Below are positions 7,956 through 16,218 of a stretch of DNA of 45,878 nucleotides, piece after piece. The notes beneath the pieces are model-generated. The model saw only the letters and a program-made list of their open reading frames with translations, was not told where the DNA came from and searched no databases. The position numbers and the translations under genes are program-made. Source of the stretch: an uncultured Bacteroidales bacterium (lineage in GTDB: Bacteria; Bacteroidota; Bacteroidia; Bacteroidales; Bacteroidaceae); the NCBI GenBank assembly GCA_902760345.1, contig CACWFY010000027.1, positions 1 to 45,878 of the forward strand, given 5' to 3'. Positions within the stretch are counted from its first letter, which is position 1; each line of letters begins with the position of its first letter.

Positions 7956-10406
7956 TCAATGTAAGATAACATTCTCACCAGCCTTCAGCTTTACTACTTT
8001 CTGCTCTCCGTTCATGGTCAGCGTCACCTTGCATGATTGCTGGGCGAAAAGTGTCAGGCCTGTAACTGTTTTGTTGCGCCACACCATGTTAACAGTAATG
8101 CCACCACGGGCACGCAACCCTGTCACCTCGCCGTCCTTCCAGTTGTCTGGTAGGGCAGGCAACAGCTCAATATCGGGCAAAGATGTCTTTTTGCCAACAC
8201 GATAGTCACTCTGCATCAGCATTTCAACGACACCGGCACAGCCACCGAAGTTACCGTCAATCTGGAAAGGCGAATGGGCATCGAGCAGATTGGGATAGGT
8301 GCCGCCACCGCGACGGGCATCAAGGCCGTGATAGCCATCTGGGCTGACATAGCTTAGCAATTTACGATAGATGTGATAGGCATTTTTGGCATCATGCAGA
8401 CGGGCATAGAGGTTCACACGCCAGCCAGTGCTCCACCCTGTAGTCTGGTCGCCCTTCAGTTCGAGGGTGCGCGAGGCGGCACGGTGAATAGCCGCTTTTG
8501 TGTTCACACCATCGTCGAGATGATGGCCAGGAAAGACGCCAAAAAGATGACTCTGATGACGGTGGTGCGGATCTTCGTCCTCCCAATCATAGAACCACTC
8601 CTGCAGGTTGCCCTTATAACCTATTTTATAAGGCAGCAGGCGGGCAAGGGCCTTGTCGGCCTCAACAACGAAGTCTTTGTCGATCCCCAACTCCTGTGCA
8701 GCATTGCGGGCATCGGTGAGGCACTCGCGAATCATGGCCATGTCGGCAAAGCCGCCAAAGCAGGTGCGACCATGATAGCCGTCTGGAGTGACAAAGGAGT
8801 TTTCGGGTGAGGTTGCTGGCGCCGTAATCAGGTACTCCGGACCGTCTATCCCCATCTCCTTCGTTGAGAGAAGCCACCCCAGACAGAACTCCGCAGCACC
8901 CTTCAGTATAGGATAGTATTCGTGCAGGAAATCACGATCAAGCGAGAACGTATAGTGTTCCCAGATATGGGTCGAGAGCCAGGTGCCCCCCATGTTCCAG
9001 TTGGCCCACATCGGGTCGCCGGTATGCAGGCCTACAGGACACGTCATCGCCCAAATATCGGTATTATGAGCCAAACACCAGCCACGGTTCACACCATAGT
9101 AGGCCTTGGCAGTAAGCGCGCCCGAGCCTTGCAGTTCCTTCAGGAACGTGAGTAGCGACTCATGCATCTCTGGCAGGGCAGCCGTCTCTGCCGGCCAGTA
9201 GTTCTCTTCGACGTTGATGTTGCTGGTGTAGTTGCACGACCAGGGCGGCAGGATGCTCTCGTTCCACAGGCCCTGCAGGTTGGCGGGCACGTTGGGGGTG
9301 CGCGAACAACTGATGAGCAGATAGCGACCATACTGGAAATAAAGGACTTCGAGCTCGGGGTTGAACCGGTTTTCGTCGACATACTCACGCAGCTGGACGT
9401 CGGTAGGTCGTCCAGCACCCTTCACCCCACACCCATCACCCAGCGATAGCTCCACACGGTTGAAGAGCTGTTGGTAGTCGGCCACATGACGACTACGGAG
9501 AACCTCAAAACTACAGCTGGCAAGATGCTGCAACCTTGCATCAGCCAACTGCTGATAAGGCCTTCCTTGTTTTACGGGATCTTTATCATAACCATTAAAC
9601 GAGGTGGCATCAGCGATGAAGAGCGTCACCTCTTTGGCACCATCGACCACAACGGCATTGCCCTCGCTTCTCACGTTTGAAGCTGACACCAATACCTTCG
9701 TTCGGAAATGAATGCCACGATGGGAGTCGTAGGCAAACTTTTCCTTGGCGGCGTAATAGCTGGGCAGCGAGGTATAGCCCGCATAGCCGTCCATGACCAA
9801 GGTACCCTTCCCCTGTATGCTGCAACTATGCCGCAACTGACAACTCAATGAGAAACGCCCTCGAATGCCACGAGGATTGTCAGTGGTGATGCGAATCACC
9901 ATACCCGAGTCAGGATATGTAGCAAAATATTCTGTTTCGTAGTGATACGCTCCACGATCATATGCCGTATGAGCCGTAGCGTCACCAATATCGAGCCAAC
10001 GGCGATAGCCAGTCACCGCCTCAGCAGTGTCAAGATACTCAATGGTGAGTTGTCCCAACGGCTGATAGTTCTGCGAGAAGTGGCCCTGTACGTCGCGCTG
10101 CAAGCTGTCTGCCCGTCTGTAATCGCCCTTACGTAGCGCCTCGCGGATAGCGGGAATAGTTTGGTGGGCATCGGGCGAATAGATGTTTATATTGCTGGGC
10201 TCTCCCGTCCACAGCGTGATGTCGTTAAGCGAAATACGGTCGCACGACGTACCGCCATAGACGATACCGCCCATCGTTCCGTTACCAATCACCAGGGCCT
10301 CTTCGAAGTAGTCGGCTGGCCGGTCATAGTGTAAGACTTGTGCGAAAGATTCTGCCCTGCCCACAAGTGCAACAAGGACGAGTAGCGCGGTAATGATCGT
10401 TTTCAT
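7956..10406 (-). CDS. Glycoside hydrolase family 95, alpha-L-fucosidase
   Basis: Secreted glycosidase of 816 residues with signal peptide [22 protein letters not shown]95 enzymes release alpha-1,2-linked L-fucose (some act on L-galactose) from glycans by inversion. The N-terminal beta domain carries [22 protein letters not shown] (given here only as a landmark at about 25-46) and [12 protein letters not shown] (59-70). The catalytic (alpha/alpha)6 barrel shows TSNIN with Asn396 and Asn398, TSPEN with general acid Glu535, and IDGNF with Asp718. These match Asn421, Asn423, Glu566 and Asp766 of bifidobacterial AfcA in order and spacing. It ends the ECF sigma cassette, 7 bp after the preceding gene. 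Exact substrate is not determined. Confidence 0.92.
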   Translation of the reverse strand: MKTIITALLVLVALVGRAESFAQVLHYDRPADYFEEALVIGNGTMGGIVYGGTSCDRISLNDITLWTGEPSNINIYSPDAHQTIPAIREALRKGDYRRADSLQRDVQGHFSQNYQPLGQLTIEYLDTAEAVTGYRRWLDIGDATAHTAYDRGAYHYETEYFATYPDSGMVIRITTDNPRGIRGRFSLSCQLRHSCSIQGKGTLVMDGYAGYTSLPSYYAAKEKFAYDSHRGIHFRTKVLVSASNVRSEGNAVVVDGAKEVTLFIADATSFNGYDKDPVKQGRPYQQLADARLQHLASCSFEVLRSRHVADYQQLFNRVELSLGDGCGVKGAGRPTDVQLREYVDENRFNPELEVLYFQYGRYLLISCSRTPNVPANLQGLWNESILPPWSCNYTSNINVEENYWPAETAALPEMHESLLTFLKELQGSGALTAKAYYGVNRGWCLAHNTDIWAMTCPVGLHTGDPMWANWNMGGTWLSTHIWEHYTFSLDRDFLHEYYPILKGAAEFCLGWLLSTKEMGIDGPEYLITAPATSPENSFVTPDGYHGRTCFGGFADMAMIRECLTDARNAAQELGIDKDFVVEADKALARLLPYKIGYKGNLQEWFYDWEDEDPHHRHQSHLFGVFPGHHLDDGVNTKAAIHRAASRTLELKGDQTTGWSTGWRVNLYARLHDAKNAYHIYRKLLSYVSPDGYHGLDARRGGGTYPNLLDAHSPFQIDGNFGGCAGVVEMLMQSDYRVGKKTSLPDIELLPALPDNWKDGEVTGLRARGGITVNMVWRNKTVTGLTLFAQQSCKVTLTMNGEQKVVKLKAGENVILH

Positions 10407-10413
10407 TTATATG

Positions 10414-11592
10414 CTATTCTACGACTTTACGTGGATTATATTCGAACAGTCTCTGGTTGGCGCGCAGTTGCTCAATGCTGAGATTATGTTGGACGCTACC
10501 TTTCCAGCTGGCGCCCCATGCATTGAAGGGCTCGCCTTCTGGTTGTATAAGGGTAAAGGACTTCACATCTAATGGTATCGGGTCGAAAACCTTCAGATAG
10601 GCAATATAATCACCTGCGTTTCCTTCCATAAAGAAAAGCTCATTTTGTGGGACACCCACTACTTCGCGGAGCTTATACTGCCGACCGGCATCGTCGAGCA
10701 GCACATCAGCCTTATCGTTTCCCCAGGAGAATGCAAAATACTCGCGTGTCCAGTTCTGCTCTAAGGCAACAGCCAGATAGGTAGCCTCCGGAGTAATCCA
10801 AATAGCCTTGGTGCCGTCCTTCTGGGGTTTGATGAGGTGGGCATCTGTCAAGACTTTCCAGGTATTCCAGTTATCCTTGTCATAGGGTTTGTCCTCGTAC
10901 ATGTGCTCCTTCAGCACGCGGGGCTTGTGGAACTCTGGTTTGACGTCATAGGCATATTCAAAGCCAGCTCCATCCCATCCACCATTGTGCGGCTTTCTGA
11001 GACTCACCTTATCGCCCACCAAATACCAGTTGGGAATACCAAAAATGACCACCTCCTTCGTGCTCTCCGGCAGTGGCGGGAAGAATATCTTCAGGTCGAT
11101 GACATCACCCTTCTTCGCCTTTACGCTGAAGTGCTTGCGGAAAGTCTCGGGCTCCGTGCGCCGTATGCGGTACTGCACACCCGTCTCAGCATCCACCAGA
11201 CAGGTTTCCTCTGACGTCAGCCAAAGGTGGGTCACCTCGTCAGCAGGCATACGGAAGTAGCAGTGCATCACCGTCTCGCCACCTTCAGCCGTCAGTCGCC
11301 AACTCATCGGCAAATAAGGCTGGGAGTCAATTTGCATGCCGGCAATCTCAGGAAAAAGCTGTTCATAGTCTTTTACTACAGTCACATTCTTGGTTTCGCA
11401 GTTGTCTTTAATCCAATCGTTGTTCGTGGAGTGCCAGACAGCCGAGGTTTTCTTGGTCTTTTTATCCGTGCTAATCTCCGGACGGGGAACGAAAATACCT
11501 GTACTAGAGGCAAGAACCTTCACATCTTTCTCTTGTGCCTGCATCATAAGGCAGGCGATAGCCATGAGACTAAGGGTTACGATACGTTTCAT
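10414..11592 (-). CDS. Secreted protein of unknown function with an internal repeat
   Basis: A 392-residue protein with a signal peptide (MKRIVTLSLMAIACLMMQAQ); I do not recognise its family. Two segments resemble each other. Residues about 132-186 (DAETGVQYRIR, then GDVIDLKIFFPPLP) and 298-352 (LLDDAGRQYKLR, then GDYIAYLKVFDPIP) share the pattern D-x-G-x-QY-[IK]-x-R, a GD-x-I motif and F-x-P-[LI]-P, suggesting two copies of a beta-sandwich-like domain. Its start codon overlaps the stop of the anti-sigma-like gene (ATGA), and it is followed 7 bp later by the GH95 gene. It is therefore likely to work with the sigma/anti-sigma pair or the fucosidase in the cell envelope. Confidence 0.75.
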   Translation of the reverse strand: MKRIVTLSLMAIACLMMQAQEKDVKVLASSTGIFVPRPEISTDKKTKKTSAVWHSTNNDWIKDNCETKNVTVVKDYEQLFPEIAGMQIDSQPYLPMSWRLTAEGGETVMHCYFRMPADEVTHLWLTSEETCLVDAETGVQYRIRRTEPETFRKHFSVKAKKGDVIDLKIFFPPLPESTKEVVIFGIPNWYLVGDKVSLRKPHNGGWDGAGFEYAYDVKPEFHKPRVLKEHMYEDKPYDKDNWNTWKVLTDAHLIKPQKDGTKAIWITPEATYLAVALEQNWTREYFAFSWGNDKADVLLDDAGRQYKLREVVGVPQNELFFMEGNAGDYIAYLKVFDPIPLDVKSFTLIQPEGEPFNAWGASWKGSVQHNLSIEQLRANQRLFEYNPRKVVE

Positions 11593-12482
11593 ATCTCTTT
11601 TGTTTTGTGGTTAATACTATTGATATGCATGAGCTCATCGCGATATTCTTGGTAGCAGGCGGACGATTCCTTGGTACCCAAGGGTGCATGGGTGCCGTAG
11701 AGCAGAATCCTGCCATTAATGCGTTCGGCAATCCAACGATACTGTAACTGCTTGCGCATATCCTTCAGTTCGAAGAAGAACTGCTGGTGTGAGAAGTTCA
11801 GGAAGTAGCCTGGTGTCTCGTTCTTATAACAGCAGGCCACCTGCAGCAGTCGGCTGAAGAGGTCTATCTCCTTCGTGTCGGGGAACACATAGACTGTACT
11901 CATCATGCTGCTGTCGTTAATAGCAGAACATTTCAGCTCGCCCTCCTTCACCTTGTTATAGGCGGCCATCTTGGCGATAAACTCGTCTACGCGGGCAGGG
12001 TCCTGATAGGGAACGGTGTCCTTCGTTAGCTCGTGGGAGGCATAGTGCAGATTGGGGTCACTCATGGGGATGGGCGTTTCCTCGGCAACCTCCCTACGTT
12101 GTTGGGGGCGCGCTGTTGTTTTCGCTACAGTACGACGCGGGCGGACTAACAGTACGACGTCTTCGGACTGTGAGTACGATGCCCTCGGATTAAGAGTCCG
12201 ACCTTGTTGTACTGTCTCTTTCTTAGGCGTTGCCTTTGCCACAACAAGCTCAGATGCCTGTTCCTGCCTATCGTTCAGCATTAGCGTTGCGCCTATACCT
12301 ATTGTAAATAATATAGAGGCCGCTATGGAGAGTCTGCGCCACAGATGGATGGTACGCGCCTTCGGTTGGGGCTGATGTTGAGCCTCCAGACAGTCCATAA
12401 TGCAATCCGTCAGTGCGTCAGGGTCGTTAATCATGGGCTGCTGGCCTTTCAGTCGTTCCAGTATATCATCAATCTTATTCAT
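11589..12482 (-). CDS. Probable single-helix anti-sigma factor
   Basis: A 297-residue protein with a short cytoplasmic N-terminus (1-50), one membrane helix at about 51-69 and a periplasmic remainder. This is the layout of anti-sigma factors that hold an ECF sigma factor at the membrane. Its start overlaps the sigma gene by 8 nt, supporting the pairing. No zinc-binding ZAS motif is evident. Residues about 89-118, a linker rich in Arg, Ser and Val, are encoded by four degenerate 22-bp repeats whose period is not a multiple of three. Beyond the linker a folded domain (about 145-290, with Cys clusters AC and CC) has no family I recognise. Anti-sigma function is inferred from topology and context. 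Confidence 0.7.
   Translation of the reverse strand: MNKIDDILERLKGQQPMINDPDALTDCIMDCLEAQHQPQPKARTIHLWRRLSIAASILFTIGIGATLMLNDRQEQASELVVAKATPKKETVQQGRTLNPRASYSQSEDVVLLVRPRRTVAKTTARPQQRREVAEETPIPMSDPNLHYASHELTKDTVPYQDPARVDEFIAKMAAYNKVKEGELKCSAINDSSMMSTVYVFPDTKEIDLFSRLLQVACCYKNETPGYFLNFSHQQFFFELKDMRKQLQYRWIAERINGRILLYGTHAPLGTKESSACYQEYRDELMHINSINHKTKEI
12129..12216. repeat. Four-unit degenerate 22-bp tandem repeat inside the anti-sigma gene
   Basis: Units begin at 12129, 12151, 12173 and 12195, exactly 22 bp apart. The first three open with AGTACGACG, AGTACGACG and AGTACGATG, and share CGGACT or CGGATT in the second half (15-16 of 22 matches between neighbours). The fourth is more degenerate (AGTCCGACC). 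The array codes for the linker after the membrane helix. Confidence 0.8.
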
Positions 12483-13032
12483 ATCCTAATGCTATCAGTC
12501 GTTTACGTATAGTTTGGCGGGCCATATACAGATGGTTTTTTACCTGAATGGCATCCATGCCGGTAATCTTTTGCACCTCTTCCGACGAGAGCCCTTCCAG
12601 TTGACAAAGCGTAAATACCAGCCGTTGCTTGTCGCTGAGTCCCTCGGCCATCAGCCTCACCATTGCCACCCACTCGCTGTTTTCCAGCGTTCGCTGGTTG
12701 TCGCTGTCTGCTGCGTAGTTTCTGAGCACCTGTTCATCGTCAGGCATCGGGGTTATTCGTCGTTTTCGTTTCAGCCTGTCTAAGCAGAGTCGCGAGGTTA
12801 TGATGTAGAGCCAAGTAGTGAAAGAGCATTGAGGGTCATAGGCTCCGATGCTTTGCCACACGCGGATGAAGGTATCTTGCACCATGTCCTTCGCCTCTTC
12901 TTCGTCGCACAACATCTTCAGCGCCAGCGAGAATACCATCTGCTGATGCGCTTGCACTACCCACCTGAAGGCTTGTTTGTCGCCTTGCTGACAGCGGATG
13001 ATGGTGTCGCGTTCTGTTGGAGTCGTTTTCAT
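12475..13032 (-). CDS. ECF-type RNA polymerase sigma factor
   Basis: Sigma-70 family protein of 185 residues with only regions 2 and 4, the ECF architecture. Region 2 (about 15-95) has the core-binding and -10 recognition stretch DMVQDTFIRVWQSI and FTTWLYIITSRLCLDRLK. Region 4 (about 125-178) has LSDKQRLVFTLCQLEGLSSEEV and a C-terminal HTH. It heads a cassette of overlapping genes (anti-sigma-like, secreted unknown, GH95). No TAnnTTTG promoter is seen upstream. Minus-strand TGACC (13069-13073) and CGTATC (13047-13052), about 15 bp apart, look like an ECF-type promoter and would allow autoregulation, but this is tentative. Confidence 0.92.
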   Translation of the reverse strand: MKTTPTERDTIIRCQQGDKQAFRWVVQAHQQMVFSLALKMLCDEEEAKDMVQDTFIRVWQSIGAYDPQCSFTTWLYIITSRLCLDRLKRKRRITPMPDDEQVLRNYAADSDNQRTLENSEWVAMVRLMAEGLSDKQRLVFTLCQLEGLSSEEVQKITGMDAIQVKNHLYMARQTIRKRLIALGYE

Positions 13033-13105
13033 GTCACTCTATCTATGATACGACTGAAAAGGGTTAAGGTCAAATGGGAAATGCTATTTTTTTATGGCAG
13101 ATGTG

Positions 13106-14893
13106 TTACAGGAGGCGTGTTTGCGCTCGCAACCATTCCCTTTCGTCTGCCTCTAGATGGGGCGAGAGTTGCTCGAAGACCATCTCGTGATACTGGTTGA
13201 GCCAATCTATCTCTTCCTGAGAAAGCAACTCCCTGACGATGGGTGTTGTGTCGATAGGACAGAGCGTGAGTGATTCGAATTGCAGGAACTGTCCAAACTC
13301 CGTCTCACGATAGGGCGTAACGAGCAGGGTGTTTTCTATGCGCACTCCAAAGCGCCCGGCGAGATAGATGCCCGGCTCGTCGGTGACGGTCATTCCTGCC
13401 ACGAGTGGGGCTGGTTTCCACTCCATACGAATCTGGTGAGGACCCTCATGGACGTTCAGATAGGAGCCCACGCCATGGCCCGTTCCGTGCAGATAGTTCA
13501 GGCCCTCGCGCCACAGCGCCTGTCGCGCCAGAACATCTATCTGCGTGCCACGGGTGCCGCTGGGGAACTTGCACAGTTCTATCTGGATATGTCCCTTCAG
13601 CACGAGAGTATAGATGCGCCGCTGCTCGTCTGTCAGAGGGCCCAGGGCAATGGTGCGCGTAATGTCTGTCGTGCCGTCGAGATACTGTGCGCCACTATCG
13701 AGCAACAAAAAACCTTCAGGCAGCAAAGGCACGTCAGTCTCTGCCGTAGCCTCATAGTGGACGATAGCCCCGTGGGCCTCATAGCCTGCTATGGTGTCGA
13801 AAGAGACACCACGAAACAGGGGCTGTTCAGCTCTTAGGGCTGTGAGCTTTTGGTCAACAGAGAGCTCTGTCTCATAGGGCTTATGGGCCTTATAGGTCTC
13901 CCCCAACCACTTCAAAAACTTCACCATTGCTATGCCGTCTTTCAGCATAGCCGAACGGAAACCGGCAATCTCCCTTTCGTTCTTGATGGCTTTCATACGC
14001 TTGATGGGCGACTCGGCATCAACCACCTCTCGCGCCACACTCCGATAGAGCGTATCGTTCACTTCGTCGCCATCCATCAGGATATTATATTCGAAATAGT
14101 CCTTCAGACCTTTCTTCACCTGTTCGTAGGGCGCCACCCCCACCCCTTCCTCCTTCAGGTAGCTTTCTACCTCAGGTGTCAGCTTCACCTTATTTATATA
14201 TAAGGTAGCCGACGTGGACGAGATAAGCAAATATGAGACGAACACTGGATTGCAATGAACGTCGCTGCCACGCAAGTTCAGCGTCCAGGCAATATCGTCG
14301 AGGGCAGTCATCAGCATGCCGTCGGCGTGTTGCTCACGCAACGCCTTGCGGATACGCACCAGCTTTTCACAGGTCGCCTCGCCGGCATACTTCAAGGGAT
14401 GAATGCTGACAGGATGCTCAGGGATAGCCGGACGCCCATGCCATATCCGCTCCAAAGGGTCGAAGTTAGCACGTAGGGTGATGCCACCCTGCTTGTGCAG
14501 GTCAGCAGCCAGCTCCTTCACACTATGATAGGAATTGACCATTCCATCGATACCCACCGCCTTGTCGGCAGCGTTCGCCAACTCGCGTCCTAACCATTCG
14601 GCAATAGTGGGCGTACCCTCCACCTTCTCTTTCATCAACTGGAACTCTGTACCTTTCAACAGCTCCTCGGCAGCAATGAAATAGCGTGAGTCCGTCCATA
14701 GAGCGGCACTCGTCAGCGTCACCACTGCCGTACCTGCCGACCCATTGAAACCGCTAATCCATTCGCGGCCCTTCCAGTGGTCAGCAGTATACTCACTATT
14801 GTGCGGATCACTGGTCGGAAAAATGAAAGCACTCAGATGTTCGCGCCGTAATTCTTCACGCAATACGGCGATTCGCTCGGTAACACCCATCAT
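13106..14893 (-). CDS. Xaa-Pro aminopeptidase, M24 family
   Basis: Aminopeptidase P-type enzyme of 595 residues that removes N-terminal residues preceding proline. It has the three-domain form (two creatinase-like N-terminal domains at about 5-310, peptidase M24 domain at about 315-530, short C-terminal M24_C region) seen in eukaryotic XPNPEP1 and many Bacteroidetes. Metal ligands are Asp399 and Asp410 (LLLDSGAQYLDGTTDITRT), His473 (GTGHGVG), Glu506 (TDEPGIY) and Glu520 (VRIENT), in family spacing. No signal peptide, so cytoplasmic. Monocistronic, with its own consensus promoter and divergent from mdh. Confidence 0.93.
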   Translation of the reverse strand: MMGVTERIAVLREELRREHLSAFIFPTSDPHNSEYTADHWKGREWISGFNGSAGTAVVTLTSAALWTDSRYFIAAEELLKGTEFQLMKEKVEGTPTIAEWLGRELANAADKAVGIDGMVNSYHSVKELAADLHKQGGITLRANFDPLERIWHGRPAIPEHPVSIHPLKYAGEATCEKLVRIRKALREQHADGMLMTALDDIAWTLNLRGSDVHCNPVFVSYLLISSTSATLYINKVKLTPEVESYLKEEGVGVAPYEQVKKGLKDYFEYNILMDGDEVNDTLYRSVAREVVDAESPIKRMKAIKNEREIAGFRSAMLKDGIAMVKFLKWLGETYKAHKPYETELSVDQKLTALRAEQPLFRGVSFDTIAGYEAHGAIVHYEATAETDVPLLPEGFLLLDSGAQYLDGTTDITRTIALGPLTDEQRRIYTLVLKGHIQIELCKFPSGTRGTQIDVLARQALWREGLNYLHGTGHGVGSYLNVHEGPHQIRMEWKPAPLVAGMTVTDEPGIYLAGRFGVRIENTLLVTPYRETEFGQFLQFESLTLCPIDTTPIVRELLSQEEIDWLNQYHEMVFEQLSPHLEADEREWLRAQTRLL

Positions 14894-14923
14894 ATTATAT
14901 CACGTTTTGTCATTTCTACTTTG

Positions 14924-14955
14924 CAAAGATACACATTTTCAGAATAAATAACAAA
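14924..14955 (-). promoter_or_regulatory. Promoter of the M24 aminopeptidase gene
   Basis: Minus-strand TTTG (14952-14955), 20 bp, TATCTTTG (14924-14931): a full match to the Bacteroidetes consensus. The leader is about 25 nt. Confidence 0.75.
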
Positions 14956-14995
14956 TAAAATTTCATTTCCCAATCGGCAATTCATAATTATTTGC

Positions 14996-15003
14996 TAACT
15001 TTG
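14996..15003 (+). promoter_or_regulatory. -7 element of the mdh promoter
   Basis: TAACTTTG, a full TAnnTTTG match, 40 bp before the mdh start codon. No good TTTG -33 element is seen at the expected distance. Confidence 0.6.
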
Positions 15004-15043
15004 CAGCACAAAGAACAAATACATTATAATAATACAACGAATT

Positions 15044-16036
15044 ATGGCATTTTTAACTAACGACAAACTGACCATCGTCGGCGCAGCTGGCATGATTGGT
15101 TCAAACATGGCTCAGACCGCCTTAATGATGGGTCTGACAAGCGAAATCTGTCTTTACGACGTATTCTCACCCGAGGGTGTTGCTGAGGAAATGCGTCAAA
15201 GTGGTTTCGACGATGTGAATATCGTAGCCACCACCAACGCTGAGGAGGCTTTCAAGAACGCTAAGTACATCATCTCTTCAGGTGGTGCACCCCGTAAGGC
15301 TGGTATGACCCGTGAGGACCTGCTGGCTGGCAACTGTAAGATTGCCGAGGAGTTGGGCCAGAACATCAAGAAGTATTGCCCCGATGTCAAGCACGTTGTC
15401 ATCATCTTCAACCCCGCCGACCTTACCGGCCTGGTAACCCTGCTGTACTCTGGTTTGAAGCCTGGTCAGGTGACAACTCTCGCTGGCCTGGACACCACTC
15501 GTCTGCAGTCGGCTCTGGCTAAGAAGTTCGGCGTGATGCAGAACGAGATTACCGGTTGTGCTACCTATGGTGGCCACGGCGAGCAGATGGCCGTATTCGG
15601 CAGCCACGTTACCATCAAGGGGCGTAAGCTGACCGACATCATCGGTACTGCCGAGTTCCCCGAGGAAGAGTGGGAAGATATGAAGGTCGCTGTCACCAAG
15701 GGTGGTGCCAAGATTATCGAGCTCCGCGGACGCAGCTCGTTCCAGAGCCCCTCATACCTCTCTGTCGAGATGATTCGTGCCGCTATGGGTGGTGAGCCCT
15801 TCCGCTTCCCCGTAGGTACCTATGTTAAGACCGACAAGTACGACCACATCATGATGGCCATGAAGACCACCATGACTGCTGAGGGTGCCAAGTTCGAGGT
15901 TCCTCAGGGTACTGCCGAGGAGAACGCCAAGCTCGACCAGAGCTACGAGCACCTCTGCAAGATGCGCGACGAGCTGGTAACGCTGAACATCGTTCCTCCC
16001 ATCTCTGAGTGGAGCAAGATCAACCCGAATCTCTAA
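15044..16036 (+). CDS. mdh: Malate dehydrogenase (NAD-dependent)
   Basis: A 330-residue MDH that interconverts malate and oxaloacetate in the cytoplasm. In Prevotellaceae this serves the reductive succinate pathway. The Rossmann motif GAAGMIG is at 13-19, Asp39 (LYDV) is placed to bind the NAD ribose, and substrate arginines are at Arg84, Arg90 (GAPRKAGMTR) and Arg153 (GLDTTR). Catalytic His178 lies in YGGHGE, with Asp150 as partner. Codon use is strongly biased to C-ending codons compared with neighbours, as in highly expressed genes. It has its own promoter and a strong terminator directly downstream. Confidence 0.95.
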   Translation: MAFLTNDKLTIVGAAGMIGSNMAQTALMMGLTSEICLYDVFSPEGVAEEMRQSGFDDVNIVATTNAEEAFKNAKYIISSGGAPRKAGMTREDLLAGNCKIAEELGQNIKKYCPDVKHVVIIFNPADLTGLVTLLYSGLKPGQVTTLAGLDTTRLQSALAKKFGVMQNEITGCATYGGHGEQMAVFGSHVTIKGRKLTDIIGTAEFPEEEWEDMKVAVTKGGAKIIELRGRSSFQSPSYLSVEMIRAAMGGEPFRFPVGTYVKTDKYDHIMMAMKTTMTAEGAKFEVPQGTAEENAKLDQSYEHLCKMRDELVTLNIVPPISEWSKINPNL

Positions 16037-16056
16037 TATTTGAGGATTTCGTAATA

Positions 16057-16100
16057 AAAAACAGGGCGTTCGCTGAATATTTTTGCGGACGTCCTGTTTT
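16057..16100. terminator. Bidirectional intrinsic terminator, mdh and DUF5703 gene
   Basis: Inverted repeat AAAACAGGGCGTTCGC - loop - GCGGACGTCCTGTTTT, flanked by A-runs on the left and T-runs on the right. It therefore forms a U-tailed hairpin on both strands and lies between the convergent mdh and DUF5703 genes. Confidence 0.85.
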
Positions 16101-16113
16101 CTTCTTACCTTTG
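16082..16113 (+). promoter_or_regulatory. Orphan consensus promoter after mdh
   Basis: Plus-strand TTTG (16082-16085), exactly 20 bp, TACCTTTG (16106-16113): as good as any promoter in the window, yet no plus-strand protein gene follows. It overlaps the right half of the mdh terminator hairpin and would drive the candidate small RNA. Confidence 0.7.
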
Positions 16114-16118
16114 CGTCA

Positions 16119-16218
16119 TCAAAAGAATTGATTTTAGATTCATCAACTTTGATAGGTTAGTAGTTTTTTCATAGTAATTGGATTGTTTGCCCGTCGAGAC
16201 GACGGGCTTATCTTTTTT
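16119..16218 (+). ncRNA. Candidate small RNA of about 100 nt
   Basis: Between the consensus promoter at 16082-16113 and an intrinsic terminator at 16189-16218 lies about 100 nt with no convincing ORF on the plus strand. The body has small hairpin-forming repeats (ATCAA/TTGAT pairs at about 16119-16150) and a U-rich single-stranded stretch (GTAGTTTTTTCATAG). Its 3' end overlaps the 3' end of the convergent DUF5703 gene, so it could also act in cis. This is inferred from signals only. Confidence 0.5.
16189..16218 (+). terminator. Intrinsic terminator of the candidate small RNA
   Basis: Perfect 8-bp stem GCCCGTCG-AGA-CGACGGGC followed by TTATCTTTTTT on the plus strand. On the minus strand it lacks a U-tail, so it terminates plus-strand transcription. 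Confidence 0.8.
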
